Positions 14,442 through 23,169 of a stretch of 64,000 bases of DNA are shown one piece after another. Both the position numbers and the translations under genes were made by a program. The notes under the pieces are model-generated. The model was not told where the DNA came from. It did no database searches and worked only from the letters and a program-made list of their open reading frames with translations. Numbering within the stretch: the stretch's first letter is position 1; each line of letters opens with the position of its first letter. This DNA comes from Clostridia bacterium (GTDB lineage Bacteria; Bacillota; Clostridia; Oscillospirales; CAG-272): assembly GCA_017456005.1 (NCBI GenBank), contig JAFTLJ010000072.1:1-64000 (forward strand), read 5' to 3'.

Positions 14442-15503
14442 ATGAAAAAAACGGCAAAACAACGCTTAAAAAATATAATAATAGTGGGGCTTATTTTGCT
14501 TGCGGCGCTTGGCATCAGCTTTGTTCTGCAATATTATTTTACAGAGCACAGGCATATATCCACAGTATTTGTTTTTGCGGTATTTTTGGTTTCTTTTTTG
14601 ACAGATGGGTACGTGTACGGTATTATAACTGCATTTTTTGGCGTGCTGGCTATGCACTATATGTTCACTTTCCCGTATTTTACGTTTAATTTTTCCGCAC
14701 CGGAAACTATAGTTTCTGCGGCGGTGATGATAGCTATAGCGTTGCTTACAAGCACGCTTACTGTTAAGCTAAAAAAATGGGAGGCGCTTAAAGCTGAAGG
14801 CGAAAAGGAGCGTATGCGTGCAAACCTTTTGCGTGCAATTTCGCACGACTTGCGCACACCGCTCACCACGATTTACGGTGCGAGCTCGGCAATCATAGAA
14901 AATTACGAAAGCTTTTCGGAGGAACAAAAGCTGAAGCTGGTGCAGGGAATAAAGGAAGATTCTCAATGGCTAATACACATAGTGGAAAACCTGCTTTCTA
15001 TAACGAAAATAGATGGCGGCAAGGTGAAAATAATAAAAACTCCCTGTATGCTGGAGGAACTTGCAGATTCCGTTATTGTAAAATTCAAAAAGAGGTATCC
15101 CGAACAGAAAATAGAGCTTTCCTTGCCGGAAGAATTTGTGCTTATACCCATGGATGCCGTGCTTATAGAGCAGGTTATACTAAATATTCTTGAAAATGCG
15201 GTTCAGCACGCCAACGGCATGACAAAGCTTTCCTTAAGCGTATATACGGAACGGGATAAGGCGATTTTTGAAATATCCGATAACGGTTGCGGCATAGAAA
15301 AAGAGCGTTTGGAAAAAATATTTTCCGGCTACAATGATAAAACCGAAGAAAACGGCGATAGCAAAAAGCGTAACGCGGGTATAGGGCTTTCGGTATGTGC
15401 CACGATTATCCGTGCGCACGGTGGCACAATAACCGCTGAAAACGCCAAGGAGGGCGGTGCAGTTTTTCGTTTTGCGCTTGATTTGGAGAAAGACAATGAA
15501 TAA
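14442..15503 (+). CDS. KdpD-like sensor histidine kinase without the KdpD N-terminal domain
   Basis: 353 residues from ATG 8 nt after GGAG; an in-frame TTG two codons earlier is less well placed. Three to four closely spaced membrane helices (about 10-110, DUF4118-like) are followed by a HisKA helix with the phosphorylated His in AISHDLRTP (His135) and a HATPase domain with N box (~residue 250), DNGCGI, and GIGLSVCATIIRAHGG. The architecture equals the C-terminal half of KdpD; the N-terminal KdpD and universal-stress domains are absent. It overlaps the response regulator by 8 nt and precedes Ktr potassium-uptake genes, so it most likely senses potassium or turgor. Confidence 0.9.
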   Translation: MKKTAKQRLKNIIIVGLILLAALGISFVLQYYFTEHRHISTVFVFAVFLVSFLTDGYVYGIITAFFGVLAMHYMFTFPYFTFNFSAPETIVSAAVMIAIALLTSTLTVKLKKWEALKAEGEKERMRANLLRAISHDLRTPLTTIYGASSAIIENYESFSEEQKLKLVQGIKEDSQWLIHIVENLLSITKIDGGKVKIIKTPCMLEELADSVIVKFKKRYPEQKIELSLPEEFVLIPMDAVLIEQVILNILENAVQHANGMTKLSLSVYTERDKAIFEISDNGCGIEKERLEKIFSGYNDKTEENGDSKKRNAGIGLSVCATIIRAHGGTITAENAKEGGAVFRFALDLEKDNE

Positions 15504-16203
15504 TAAATATAAAATACTTATAGTAGAAGATGAAGAAAATATAAAAACATTCCTTTCCGCACTTTTGGAAGCGAGCAATTATAAGGTGCTTTCTGCTTCT
15601 ACATGTAAAATAGCGGAAATTATGCACGCTTCGCATATGCCCGATCTTGTAATACTCGATTTGGGCTTGCCCGATACAGACGGCACCGTTTTTATAAAAA
15701 ACGTGCGAAAAAATTTTTCTACACCCATAATAGTCCTTTCTGCGCGCTCCGACGAGCACGACAAAGTGAACGCGCTGGATCTGGGTGCAAACGACTATAT
15801 TACAAAGCCGTTCGGCTCGGCAGAGCTTTTGGCGCGCATACGCTCTACCTTGCGTAATGCACGGGTACATACCGAAAACAGCGTTATGAACGGTGGAAAA
15901 TTCGTACTAGACGATTTTGTTATAGAATACGATGCCCGCAGGGTTTTTATTAAAGGCGAGGAAATAAAGCTTACACAAACCGAATATAACATTGTGGCGC
16001 TCCTTTCGGAACATTGCGGCAAGGTTATGACGTATTATTCCATTATAAAGGAGATATGGGGCTACCCCGATGAGGGAAGTATAAAGAAGCTGCAGGTAAA
16101 TATGGCAAATATTCGCAAAAAAATAGGCTGCAAGCCGGGCGAAAATAAATATATTGTAAATGAGCTTGGCGTGGGATACCGTATGGTAGAGAAAAGTGAG
16201 TGA
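15496..16203 (+). CDS. OmpR-family response regulator (KdpE-like)
   Basis: 235 residues starting inside the kinase gene with GGAGAAAG upstream. The receiver domain has the acidic pair in VEDEEN, the phosphoacceptor Asp55 in VILDLGLPD and Lys in ITKPFG (~residue 104). The C-terminal winged helix (residues ~130-230) has the KLTQTEYNIVALLSEHCGKV segment of OmpR/PhoB regulators and ends with GVGYRM. Partnered with the KdpD-like kinase, it probably controls the adjacent ktrBA genes. Its stop is 3 nt before ktrB. Confidence 0.92.
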   Translation: MNNKYKILIVEDEENIKTFLSALLEASNYKVLSASTCKIAEIMHASHMPDLVILDLGLPDTDGTVFIKNVRKNFSTPIIVLSARSDEHDKVNALDLGANDYITKPFGSAELLARIRSTLRNARVHTENSVMNGGKFVLDDFVIEYDARRVFIKGEEIKLTQTEYNIVALLSEHCGKVMTYYSIIKEIWGYPDEGSIKKLQVNMANIRKKIGCKPGENKYIVNELGVGYRMVEKSE

Positions 16204-16206
16204 TTT

Positions 16207-17505
16207 ATGAAAAGGTTACTTAAAAAACTTACCCCGGGACGCATAATAGCGCTCGGATTTGCAGCAGTAATACTGCTTGGCTCTGTACTGCTGATTTTGC
16301 CGTTCAGTGTGAAAGAGGGCGTAGAGCTTTCATATATAGATTCGCTGTATACAGCCACCAGCGCGGTGTGTGTTACAGGTCTTGCTACCGTTGATATAGG
16401 CGATACATTTACCATTTTCGGGCAGGCTGTAATGGCTGTTCTTATACAAATCGGTGGTCTTGGCGTAGCCGCTGTGGGCGCGGGAGTTATACTTGCTACG
16501 GGAAAAAGAATGAACCTTAAAGAACGCAGTGTTCTGCGCGAGGCTTTAAACGTGAGTTCTGATAAGGGCGTTATTACGTTTCTGTACGATATTTTTATAA
16601 CCGCAATCGTTTTTGAAGTTTTGGGTGCTTTGCTGAGCTTTATAGTGTTCGTGGGAGATTATCCGATAGGTAAGGCAATATGGGTTTCTGTTTTCCATTC
16701 CATAGCGTCGTTTAATAACGCGGGCTTTGATATTCTCGGCGGCTTTCAAAGTCTTACGGAATACAGCGATAACGTGCTTCTGAACCTGGTAACAGCAATG
16801 CTTGTTATTTTGGGCGGCATAGGATTTTTGGTTCTGCGCGAGCTGCGCGAAAAAAAATTCCGCTGGAAAAAGCTTTCTATGCACACAAAGGTGGTGCTCA
16901 GTACAAGCTTGGTACTGATAATTGCAGGCACGCTTCTTTTTAAGCTTTCTGAGGATATAAGCTGGCTCGGTGCGTTTTTTATGAGCGTTTCGGCGAGAAC
17001 TGCCGGATTTTCATCTTATTCAATGGGGGGATTTTCCAACGCAGGCTTGCTTGTTATGATAGCGCTTATGGTTATAGGCGCTTCGCCGGGCTCTACGGGC
17101 GGCGGTATTAAAACGAGCACGTTTTTCGTGCTTTTGCAGGGCATAAAATCCTCTGCTACAAATAAATCGGAAAAAGCGTTTAAATATTCCGTTCCGAAAA
17201 CCGCGTTCAAAAAAGCTTCCGTTATAATTATGTTGGCTGTGGCTGCGATTTTCGTTTCTACCTATGCTATCGTGGCTATGGAGCCGCAGATGGATTTTAT
17301 GGATGCTCTTTTTGAAATGTCAAGCGCATTCGGCACGGTAGGGCTTTCTACAGGCATTACCCCCTCACTTTCCGTGGGTAGCAAGCTTGTTTCCATAGTT
17401 ATGATGTATATAGGCAGGCTGGGCCCGCTTACCATAGCATCGCTTTGGTATTTTGCACGCGAAGAAAGCGTGAAGTTTGCAGAAGGAAACATTGCAATAG
17501 GTTGA
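16207..17505 (+). CDS. ktrB: KtrB/TrkH-family potassium channel subunit
   Basis: 432 residues with about ten membrane helices arranged as four membrane-pore-membrane repeats. The first selectivity filter is in TSAVCVTGLATVD; later pore loops include SFNNAGFDI, SARTAGFSS and SAFGTVGLSTG, each with the conserved Gly. Na+- or H+-coupled or gated K+ uptake is the known role. The start overlaps nothing and is 3 nt after the response-regulator stop. It is followed 16 nt later by the RCK regulatory subunit, giving a complete Ktr system. Confidence 0.93.
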   Translation: MKRLLKKLTPGRIIALGFAAVILLGSVLLILPFSVKEGVELSYIDSLYTATSAVCVTGLATVDIGDTFTIFGQAVMAVLIQIGGLGVAAVGAGVILATGKRMNLKERSVLREALNVSSDKGVITFLYDIFITAIVFEVLGALLSFIVFVGDYPIGKAIWVSVFHSIASFNNAGFDILGGFQSLTEYSDNVLLNLVTAMLVILGGIGFLVLRELREKKFRWKKLSMHTKVVLSTSLVLIIAGTLLFKLSEDISWLGAFFMSVSARTAGFSSYSMGGFSNAGLLVMIALMVIGASPGSTGGGIKTSTFFVLLQGIKSSATNKSEKAFKYSVPKTAFKKASVIIMLAVAAIFVSTYAIVAMEPQMDFMDALFEMSSAFGTVGLSTGITPSLSVGSKLVSIVMMYIGRLGPLTIASLWYFAREESVKFAEGNIAIG

Positions 17506-17521
17506 TAGGAGAGGTTTAATT

Positions 17522-18187
17522 ATGAAGAAAAATAAAAAAGAAAAAATTATATATGGTATTATAGGTTTGGGACGTTTTGGGCGTGCCCTTGCAGAGGAGC
17601 TTGCACAAGATGGCGCAGAGCTTGTGGTGCTTGATCGCGACGAAGAAAAAATACATGCTATACGCGAAATTACAGAAAATGCATACGTCGTTCGCAACCT
17701 GGAAAAAGCCACGCTGGAGGAAACGGGTATAAAAAACTGCGATGTCGTTGTGCTTTGCATAGGCGAGCATATAGATACGTCTATACTTACTACACTTTCG
17801 CTTGTGAATATGGGTATACCCAAGGTTGTGGCGAAGGCACAGAGCAACGAGCACGGGCAAATACTCGAAAAGCTCGGCGCAGAGGTGGTGTATCCGGAAA
17901 GGGATATGGCTGTGCGTCTTGCGCACCGCTTGGAAACCTCGCGCGTAGTTGATTTCATTCAGCTTAGCGAGCAGATAAACATTTCTAAAATCCTCGTTCC
18001 CGAAAAAGCGATAGGAAAAAGTGTTATCGAGCTTAATTTGCGTGCAAAATTCGGCCTTAACATTATAGCCATAAAAAACGGAAACGTAGTTACAGAGCAT
18101 ATAAAACCCGATTATGTTTTTAAAGAGAAGGATATTTTGTTCCTTTGCGGCAAGAAAGAGGGCTTTGCAAAGCTTTCCGAATGGTAA
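17522..18187 (+). CDS. ktrA: KtrA/TrkA-family RCK regulatory subunit
   Basis: 221 residues with a GGAGAGG site. The RCK_N Rossmann domain begins GIIGLGRFGRALAEELAQ, with the acidic ribose-binding end in VVLDRDEEKI; an RCK_C (TrkA_C) domain fills ~140-221, ending GKKEGFAKL. KtrA rings bind nucleotides (ATP, ADP, c-di-AMP in some species) on the cytosolic side and gate KtrB. It is the last gene of the two-component/ktrBA unit and ends at a long hairpin. Confidence 0.92.
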   Translation: MKKNKKEKIIYGIIGLGRFGRALAEELAQDGAELVVLDRDEEKIHAIREITENAYVVRNLEKATLEETGIKNCDVVVLCIGEHIDTSILTTLSLVNMGIPKVVAKAQSNEHGQILEKLGAEVVYPERDMAVRLAHRLETSRVVDFIQLSEQINISKILVPEKAIGKSVIELNLRAKFGLNIIAIKNGNVVTEHIKPDYVFKEKDILFLCGKKEGFAKLSEW

Positions 18188-18193
18188 AAAATA

Positions 18194-18252
18194 ACTCGTA
18201 TGCTTTGAGTGATGTTCTTATCGGAGTATCACGCCAAGCATACGAGTATTTT
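18194..18252. terminator. Terminator-like long hairpin between ktrA and the ABC permease gene
   Basis: Arms ACTCGTATGCTT (18194-18205) and AAGCATACGAGT (18236-18247) pair perfectly over 12 bp with a 30-nt loop that contains a minor inner stem (GTGAT/ATCAC); ATTTTT follows. It lies between convergent genes and can end either transcript. Confidence 0.75.
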
Positions 18253-18983
18253 TAGTTTTGTTTCATTTTTCTTGTGAATACCAAAATTGCGATTATGAGC
18301 ATAGCCAACGTATATACGGCAACATATGCAAAATGCCCGAAAAAGCCCTCATAAGACCCCGAAAGGGCACATTTTTCCATTTCTACGGCGTGCACGAAGG
18401 GAAGTGCATAGGCTATCTTTTTGAATGTGCCGCCCACAAGCTCGAGGTCGAACCACGTGCCTGAAAGCCAAGCGGAAAGGTTTGTGAGAAGCGCACCGCA
18501 TATGCCGCCAACTTGCTTATCGTTCAACAAGCTGCCGCAGAGAAGTCCTATCGAAATATAAAAAAGCGAAATGGGCACTATGAGCAGCAGGGAATAAAGT
18601 ATATTTATACTGATTGGTAAATTAAGAGCTATTGCGGCGACAAAGCATACTGCGCTTTGCATAACGGAAATCGGGATAAGAGGCAGGATATAACCTGCAA
18701 GGAAATCGCGTGCTTTCATAGGGGTGGTGTACAGTCTTTGTAAAAGCGAAGATGAACGGTCCTTGGAAATGAGCGTGGCCGAGAAAAGAGATATAAAAGA
18801 AAGCCCGAATACTACTATTCCCGGGGTGAGATTTGCTATTTCAAACAGGCTTACGGGGATATTTGCCTGAATTGCAGAAAGCAAAAAAAGAAGCACAAGC
18901 GGAAACCCTATTCCGAAAAAGAGAGTTAGAGGATCGCGTAGGATCTCCTTTGCAGTGCGAATGGAAAAAGTATATGCTCGCAT
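18252..18983 (-). CDS. ABC-2 type transporter permease
   Basis: 243 residues with six hydrophobic helices in the usual ABC-2 layout; the first is preceded by TAKEILRDPLTLFFGIGFPL, a typical entry to these permeases. It overlaps the ATPase gene by the ATG/stop junction at 18983. Together they form an efflux pump controlled by the TetR protein encoded first in the operon. Substrate unknown; hydrophobic drugs, antimicrobial peptides or lipids are all possible. Confidence 0.88.
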   Translation of the reverse strand: MRAYTFSIRTAKEILRDPLTLFFGIGFPLVLLFLLSAIQANIPVSLFEIANLTPGIVVFGLSFISLFSATLISKDRSSSLLQRLYTTPMKARDFLAGYILPLIPISVMQSAVCFVAAIALNLPISINILYSLLLIVPISLFYISIGLLCGSLLNDKQVGGICGALLTNLSAWLSGTWFDLELVGGTFKKIAYALPFVHAVEMEKCALSGSYEGFFGHFAYVAVYTLAMLIIAILVFTRKMKQN

Positions 18984-19708
18984 TATATTTCCTCCTTTAC
19001 GAGGCGAATAAAAGCCTCTTCAAATTTATCCGTGCCGGCAAGTTCTTTTATTTCGAGCGCAGTGCCCAGGCACACAAGCTTGCCTTTTTTCATTATTGCT
19101 ATGCGATCGGAGAGCGCTTCTGCCTCTTCCATATAGTGTGTGGTGAGTATTATTGTTATTTTTCCTTTGAGCGCTCGGATAATATCCCAAAGCTCGCTTC
19201 TGGCTATAACGTCAAGACCTAAAGTGGGCTCATCCAAAAAGAGTATCTTCGGTTCGCATATAAGCGCCATAGCTATGCTAAGGCGGCGTTGCCAACCGCC
19301 GGAAAGCGTTTTTGCTTTTTGTGAAAGTATTCCTGTAAGACCGAATTTTTCGGCTAAATCAGCGGTCTTTTCTTTTGCCGCTTGCTTTGAAAAGCCGTGA
19401 ACGCCCGCCATAAGCATAAGGTTTTCCTGCACCGTAAGGTTGGGAGCAACAGCCGTTTCCTGCGGGGAAACTGCTATGAGCTTTTTTACCTCCATTTCCT
19501 CGCTCGAAATGCTTTTTCCGTGGATCAGTGCATCACCCGAGGTGGGCCTTGCAAGGCAGGAAAGCATTTTTATCGTGGTCGTTTTGCCTGCGCCGTTTAC
19601 ACCGAGCAGAGAAAAAAGCTCGCCTTCCTTTATGTTTAGCGTTAGCGAATCTACGGCGCGCTTTGCGCCGTAATTTTTGCAAAGTTCTTTTAGTTCAATT
19701 GCATTCAT
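18983..19708 (-). CDS. ABC transporter ATP-binding protein
   Basis: 241 residues. Walker A GVNGAGKTT (~residue 35), signature LSGGWQRRLSIAMAL (~136), Walker B ILFLDEPTLGLD (~155), and the H-loop in LTTHYMEEAEAL are intact. It belongs to the DrrA/CcmA-type group that pairs with ABC-2 permeases. Its start lies inside the TetR gene (14-nt overlap) and its stop overlaps the permease start, so the three genes are translationally coupled. Confidence 0.92.
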   Translation of the reverse strand: MNAIELKELCKNYGAKRAVDSLTLNIKEGELFSLLGVNGAGKTTTIKMLSCLARPTSGDALIHGKSISSEEMEVKKLIAVSPQETAVAPNLTVQENLMLMAGVHGFSKQAAKEKTADLAEKFGLTGILSQKAKTLSGGWQRRLSIAMALICEPKILFLDEPTLGLDVIARSELWDIIRALKGKITIILTTHYMEEAEALSDRIAIMKKGKLVCLGTALEIKELAGTDKFEEAFIRLVKEEI

Positions 19709-20270
19709 TTTGTTCCTCCGAAGTGAATTCTTTTATCATAGCGTTAAATGCCATCGAAGTCATGATGCTTGTAAGGTCTGTATCCCAATCGAGATAGGAA
19801 GTTGCTATCATTGTGGCGATGCCGTGAACGTACACCCACATACCAATATGAAAAAGCTCCGCTTTTTCACGCGTAAGGCCGTAGTTGTTCCGGATTATGG
19901 CTAAAATCGGCTCAAGCTCCTGCGTTCCGCTTTTTTCTTCTTCCGTACGGTCACGCATAAAAAGCAGCTTAAAAAGCTCTTTTTCTTCTCTGGCAAAGCG
20001 GATATAAGCCATACCGCTGGCTTTATACGGCGGGTATTTTCCGCTTGCCATATCATTGGAAAGGTATTGCTGATAAAGCTCGTTTGCGCAGGCGATAACG
20101 TCGGATTTGAGTGTTTTCATATTGGGATAATTTGAAAATATGGGTTGAGTGGAGCAGGCAAGCTTGCCCGCAAGCGTTCTGGCGTTCAGCGCGTCCACCC
20201 CCTCTTGGCGAACTATGTCGAGCGCGGCGGAAAGTATATTTTCTTTTGTGATTTTTGCTTTTGGCGGCAT
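19695..20270 (-). CDS. TetR/AcrR-family transcriptional regulator
   Basis: 191 residues with AGAGGTC before ATG. The N-terminal helix-turn-helix spans ~9-55 (ILSAALDIVRQEGVDALNAR then LACSTQPIFSNYPN), slightly unlike the family norm YYHF at the last position. The C-terminal ligand domain has WVYVHGIATMIAT, common in a subgroup of TetR regulators near ABC pumps. It is first in the efflux operon and probably represses it through the tandem palindromes upstream. Confidence 0.9.
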   Translation of the reverse strand: MPPKAKITKENILSAALDIVRQEGVDALNARTLAGKLACSTQPIFSNYPNMKTLKSDVIACANELYQQYLSNDMASGKYPPYKASGMAYIRFAREEKELFKLLFMRDRTEEEKSGTQELEPILAIIRNNYGLTREKAELFHIGMWVYVHGIATMIATSYLDWDTDLTSIMTSMAFNAMIKEFTSEEQNECN

Positions 20271-20283
20271 AATTGACCTCTAA

Positions 20284-20338
20284 ATAACATTTGTTATATA
20301 ACTATTGTTATATTAACATAAAAATTTAATTTTGTCAA
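20284..20338 (-). promoter_or_regulatory. Promoter with tandem TetR-type palindromes
   Basis: On the minus strand TTGACA (20338-20333), 17-bp spacer, TAATAT (20315-20310). Two 14-bp palindromes abut each other over the transcription start: ATAACATTTGTTAT (20284-20297, perfect, 2-bp centre) and ATAACTATTGTTAT (20298-20311, one mismatch). Confidence 0.8.
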
Positions 20339-20360
20339 TAACCATTTTTAAAATTTTGCA

Positions 20361-20412
20361 TATAATGCCTGTGAGGGCGGCAAAACCGCCATATAAAAGT
20401 TTTTTTCGGAGG
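20361..20412 (+). promoter_or_regulatory. Leader of the DUF11 gene with -10 and short hairpin
   Basis: TATAAT at 20361-20366 without a convincing -35, then a GGCGG/CCGCC hairpin (about 20376-20390), ATATAAAAGTTTTTTT and the CGGAGG ribosome site. The hairpin followed by seven T resembles a weak attenuator. Confidence 0.45.
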
Positions 20413-20417
20413 CTATA

Positions 20418-21269
20418 ATGGCAACTTTTTATAACCAGGCAATTCTTTCCTACAATGGAAACACAACTACCTCCAATATCACAACGGGCGAAATATTGGA
20501 GGTGCTTTCCGCTACAAAAAACGCTGTGGTGGGAGAATATACAAGCGATGATGCCATAACTTATGTTGTAAGCATTATCAATTCGGGTGCATCGGCATTC
20601 ACAGGGCTCACGCTGACAGACGATCTCGGCGAATATACCTCGGGTACGCTAACTCTCGTGCCGCTTACGTATACGGCAGATTCTTTGCAATATTACGAAA
20701 ATGGCGTTTTGCGCCCCACACCTGCGGTTGCAAGCGAAAATCCGCTTACGGTAACGGGGATTTCCGTGCCGGCACGCGGCAATGCCACCATAATTTATGA
20801 GGCGCGCACAAACGGATTTGCACCGATCGGCACAGGCGGTACTATAACAAATACAGCAGTTATTTCCGGTACGAACGTTTCCCCCGTTACGGTAGAGGAG
20901 ACCATAAATGCAAGCGAAGAAGCAAGGCTTACAATAAGCAAATCGCTTTCCCCTGCGACTGTTGCGGAAAACGGTGTTATAACATATACGTTCGTTATTC
21001 AAAACAGCGGCAATACAGCGGCGGTCGCCGCAGATAACGTGGCTGTTACAGACACGTTTAACCCCATTTTAAGCGGAATTACCGTGGCATTTAACGGCGA
21101 AACCTGGGCGGAAAACACAAACTATACCTATAACGAAGCAACAGGCATTTTTTCGACTGTTCCCGGGCAGATCACGGTTCCCGAGGCAACGTATACGCAA
21201 GACCCCGCAAGCGGTGTGATTATAGTTAACCCCGGCGTAAGCGTGCTGACGGTAACGGGTACTGTGTAG
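20418..21269 (+). CDS. DUF11/conserved-repeat (beta-sandwich) protein without signal peptide
   Basis: 283 residues behind CGGAGGCTATA. Two halves carry the DUF11 repeat pattern: VLSATKNAVVGEYTSDDAIT... with VSIINSGASAFTGLTLTDDLG near 55-75, and ISKSLSPATVAENGVITYTF with FVIQNSGNTAAVAADNVAVTD near 175-220. DUF11 domains normally occur in large secreted surface proteins, but here there is no signal peptide, no membrane anchor and no sorting motif, and the protein is very rich in Thr, Ala, Val and Asn. A role in a spore or phage-like structure is conceivable, but nothing nearby supports one. No near neighbour on the same strand. Confidence 0.75.
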   Translation: MATFYNQAILSYNGNTTTSNITTGEILEVLSATKNAVVGEYTSDDAITYVVSIINSGASAFTGLTLTDDLGEYTSGTLTLVPLTYTADSLQYYENGVLRPTPAVASENPLTVTGISVPARGNATIIYEARTNGFAPIGTGGTITNTAVISGTNVSPVTVEETINASEEARLTISKSLSPATVAENGVITYTFVIQNSGNTAAVAADNVAVTDTFNPILSGITVAFNGETWAENTNYTYNEATGIFSTVPGQITVPEATYTQDPASGVIIVNPGVSVLTVTGTV

Positions 21270-21411
21270 ATTTCAGAATGTTCTCGGCTGTGGTCACAAT
21301 AAAAAGGTGCCTTCGGCAACTATAAAATGCCCGAAAATCGGACATTTTGCATAAGGCAAACTTTTTTGAACCAGCAATTGCATACGATTTACGCGCAATT
21401 TCATATGTTAT

Positions 21412-21442
21412 AAAAAAACGCAGGCTTTAAAACCTGCGTTTT
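21412..21442 (-). terminator. Terminator of the HAD-like gene; remainder of 21270-21450 empty
   Basis: Stem AAAACGCAGG / CCTGCGTTTT with a T run on the minus strand, 9 nt after the stop of the HAD gene. Elsewhere in this 181-nt gap only a weak imperfect hairpin near 21324-21347 is seen, with no T run. Confidence 0.85.
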
Positions 21443-21450
21443 GCGCTATA

Positions 21451-21912
21451 TTAAAAGCTTCTGTTCAAAATAGAAATGGCTTCCTTTGTGTCGTCTTCGT
21501 CGAGCCCACCGCGGAGAGAAGAGGTGCGCACGAAATGCCCCTCTAAATAGCGGTGCTCCAAAAACATATCGTCAAGCACTACGAAATTTGTGACTTCGGG
21601 GTTATCGTCGAGCCAAGCGAGTATTTCTTCCTCGCGCACATAACCTAGATGAGGGGTCTTATCGTAAATTTCAAGCCCGTATTCTGCGAATTTTGCGTTG
21701 ATTTCCTCGCCTGTTATATCGCATCTTTTGGGATTGGCGCTCCAATGCGAGCGCCAAGAGGTTGTAAGCACTATTTTTGCCCGACCTGCGTTTACAATGT
21801 CTGCAAGCAATGTCATGCAAAGCGGATCGAGCGCGATGCCTTGCGCTCTGTGCGTGAGTATGTATCTATCGGAATTGAGGACTCCGTCGAAATCTAGAAA
21901 AATTACGTTCAT
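21451..21912 (-). CDS. Small HAD-like protein (HAD_SAK_2-type)
   Basis: 153 residues. The start is the ATG 6 nt after CGGAGG; a longer frame begins 14 codons earlier with no ribosome site. Motif I is FLDFDGVLNS (catalytic Asp pair, residues ~6-8), motif II is the threonine/serine of VLTTSWRSHW (~62), and VVLDDMFLE near 120 supplies the C-terminal acidic motif. The DGVLNSDRY and TTSWR signatures belong to the HAD subgroup named for a putative RNA-repair nucleotidase (HAD_SAK_2). Substrate unknown. It is monocistronic. Confidence 0.8.
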   Translation of the reverse strand: MNVIFLDFDGVLNSDRYILTHRAQGIALDPLCMTLLADIVNAGRAKIVLTTSWRSHWSANPKRCDITGEEINAKFAEYGLEIYDKTPHLGYVREEEILAWLDDNPEVTNFVVLDDMFLEHRYLEGHFVRTSSLRGGLDEDDTKEAISILNRSF

Positions 21913-21966
21913 ATTTAACCTCCGAGCGTTTTTATTAAATTTTATCATATACAATATAAATAATCA

Positions 21967-22007
21967 AGAGCAAAAGATGGCTGTTTTACGCATCTTTTGC
22001 TCTTTTT
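21967..22007. terminator. Terminator-like hairpin upstream of the HAD gene
   Basis: 13-bp perfect arms AGAGCAAAAGATG (21967-21979) and CATCTTTTGCTCT (21991-22003). It lies just past the stop of the minus-strand membrane protein gene at 22011, which it probably terminates, although the T run is better on the plus strand. Confidence 0.65.
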
Positions 22008-22010
22008 AGG

Positions 22011-23135
22011 TTATCTTCTGTATTTGGAAGCGCGCGAAACCTTTCTGTGTTTTGCCGCGCTTTTAAGCGTGATAGAAATGAGCACCACGGCGCATGCCCA
22101 CACTATATTTACAAGCGAGCGCAGAACAGGCACGTTTATCACGCCGTAAAACGGGAAAACGAACCGAAGAATAGCTTCTGCAGGGCTTGTACCTGTGTAA
22201 ACAAAGCAGAAAATTTCACATACAAGCGCAAGCGGAAGGAAAATGAACAGATAATACACTATCTCCTCGCGAAAGACCGCGGCTGTTTCTTTTGTAAGGC
22301 TGAATTTTTTTTCATGAGGGAAGTAGGAGCTGTCGCGGCGATAGCCATGTACAAAATAAAAAACAACAGCATAGAAAACACCGTAGAAAATTTTTGCCGC
22401 CGCAGGGCTCATCTCGCTCTCTATCGCGGCAAATATGAATGATGCTATAAAGAAAATTCCGAAAGCGATAAGATTTGAAATTGCAAATTTGCGCAGAGCA
22501 TAGAAAACTTTATACGTGTTTTTGAACGTGTGGCGATAATATGCGTCTTGTGGGTTTTCTTCCGGCTTTGTAGGCTCGCCTTTTCTTCTTATTCTGCCTA
22601 TACCCCATATGGGAGCTATAAATACCAAAACGCCGAGAAAGTAAACGGCAAACCAGAGAAAAGCTATGGTAAGAGCACCGATAATTGCGCTTTTGAAAAA
22701 GACATAAACGCCTATATCGCAGATATAAAGCGTTTCCAAAACCGAAGAATCGCTGTATCTGTAGCCGTATACAGTGAAGAATACCACCATGGGAAGCTGG
22801 AAAAGCAGGTTGGCGAGCGCTACGGTAAGGCTTTCCTTAAGCGCTGTTACAGCCGAAACCTTTCGCTCGTTGCCGCCGTCGTATGTGGCGTTAAGGTAGT
22901 TCATTTTCTTTTCGCTGTTTCCGTGGTGCGCTTTCAGCATAACTACCGCGGATATAACGAATGTGGCAAGCGAAATTATAAGCAGAAGAAAATGAAGCTC
23001 CTCAAGCTTGCCGCTGCTCACATAGCTTTCTTCCGCAGAGGAAAAAAAGGCTATGTATATCATCGCACTTGCCGCATGAGAGAACAACATATATTTAAGC
23101 ATTTCCAAAAAATTGCGTGCAGTATAATTTTTCAT
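22011..23135 (-). CDS. Membrane protein of unknown function (last gene of XRE operon)
   Basis: 374 residues. I do not recognise the family. About eight hydrophobic helices are distributed along the chain, with a charged cytosolic loop near 195-215 (RRKGEPTKPEENPQ) and a very basic C terminus (KHRKVSRASKYRR). It follows another 374-residue membrane protein by 34 nt on the same strand and both lie downstream of an XRE regulator gene. No transport or enzyme motif is visible. Confidence 0.6.
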   Translation of the reverse strand: MKNYTARNFLEMLKYMLFSHAASAMIYIAFFSSAEESYVSSGKLEELHFLLLIISLATFVISAVVMLKAHHGNSEKKMNYLNATYDGGNERKVSAVTALKESLTVALANLLFQLPMVVFFTVYGYRYSDSSVLETLYICDIGVYVFFKSAIIGALTIAFLWFAVYFLGVLVFIAPIWGIGRIRRKGEPTKPEENPQDAYYRHTFKNTYKVFYALRKFAISNLIAFGIFFIASFIFAAIESEMSPAAAKIFYGVFYAVVFYFVHGYRRDSSYFPHEKKFSLTKETAAVFREEIVYYLFIFLPLALVCEIFCFVYTGTSPAEAILRFVFPFYGVINVPVLRSLVNIVWACAVVLISITLKSAAKHRKVSRASKYRR

Positions 23136-23169
23136 GGTTACTCCCTAAAAAATTGTGAAATATTTATTG

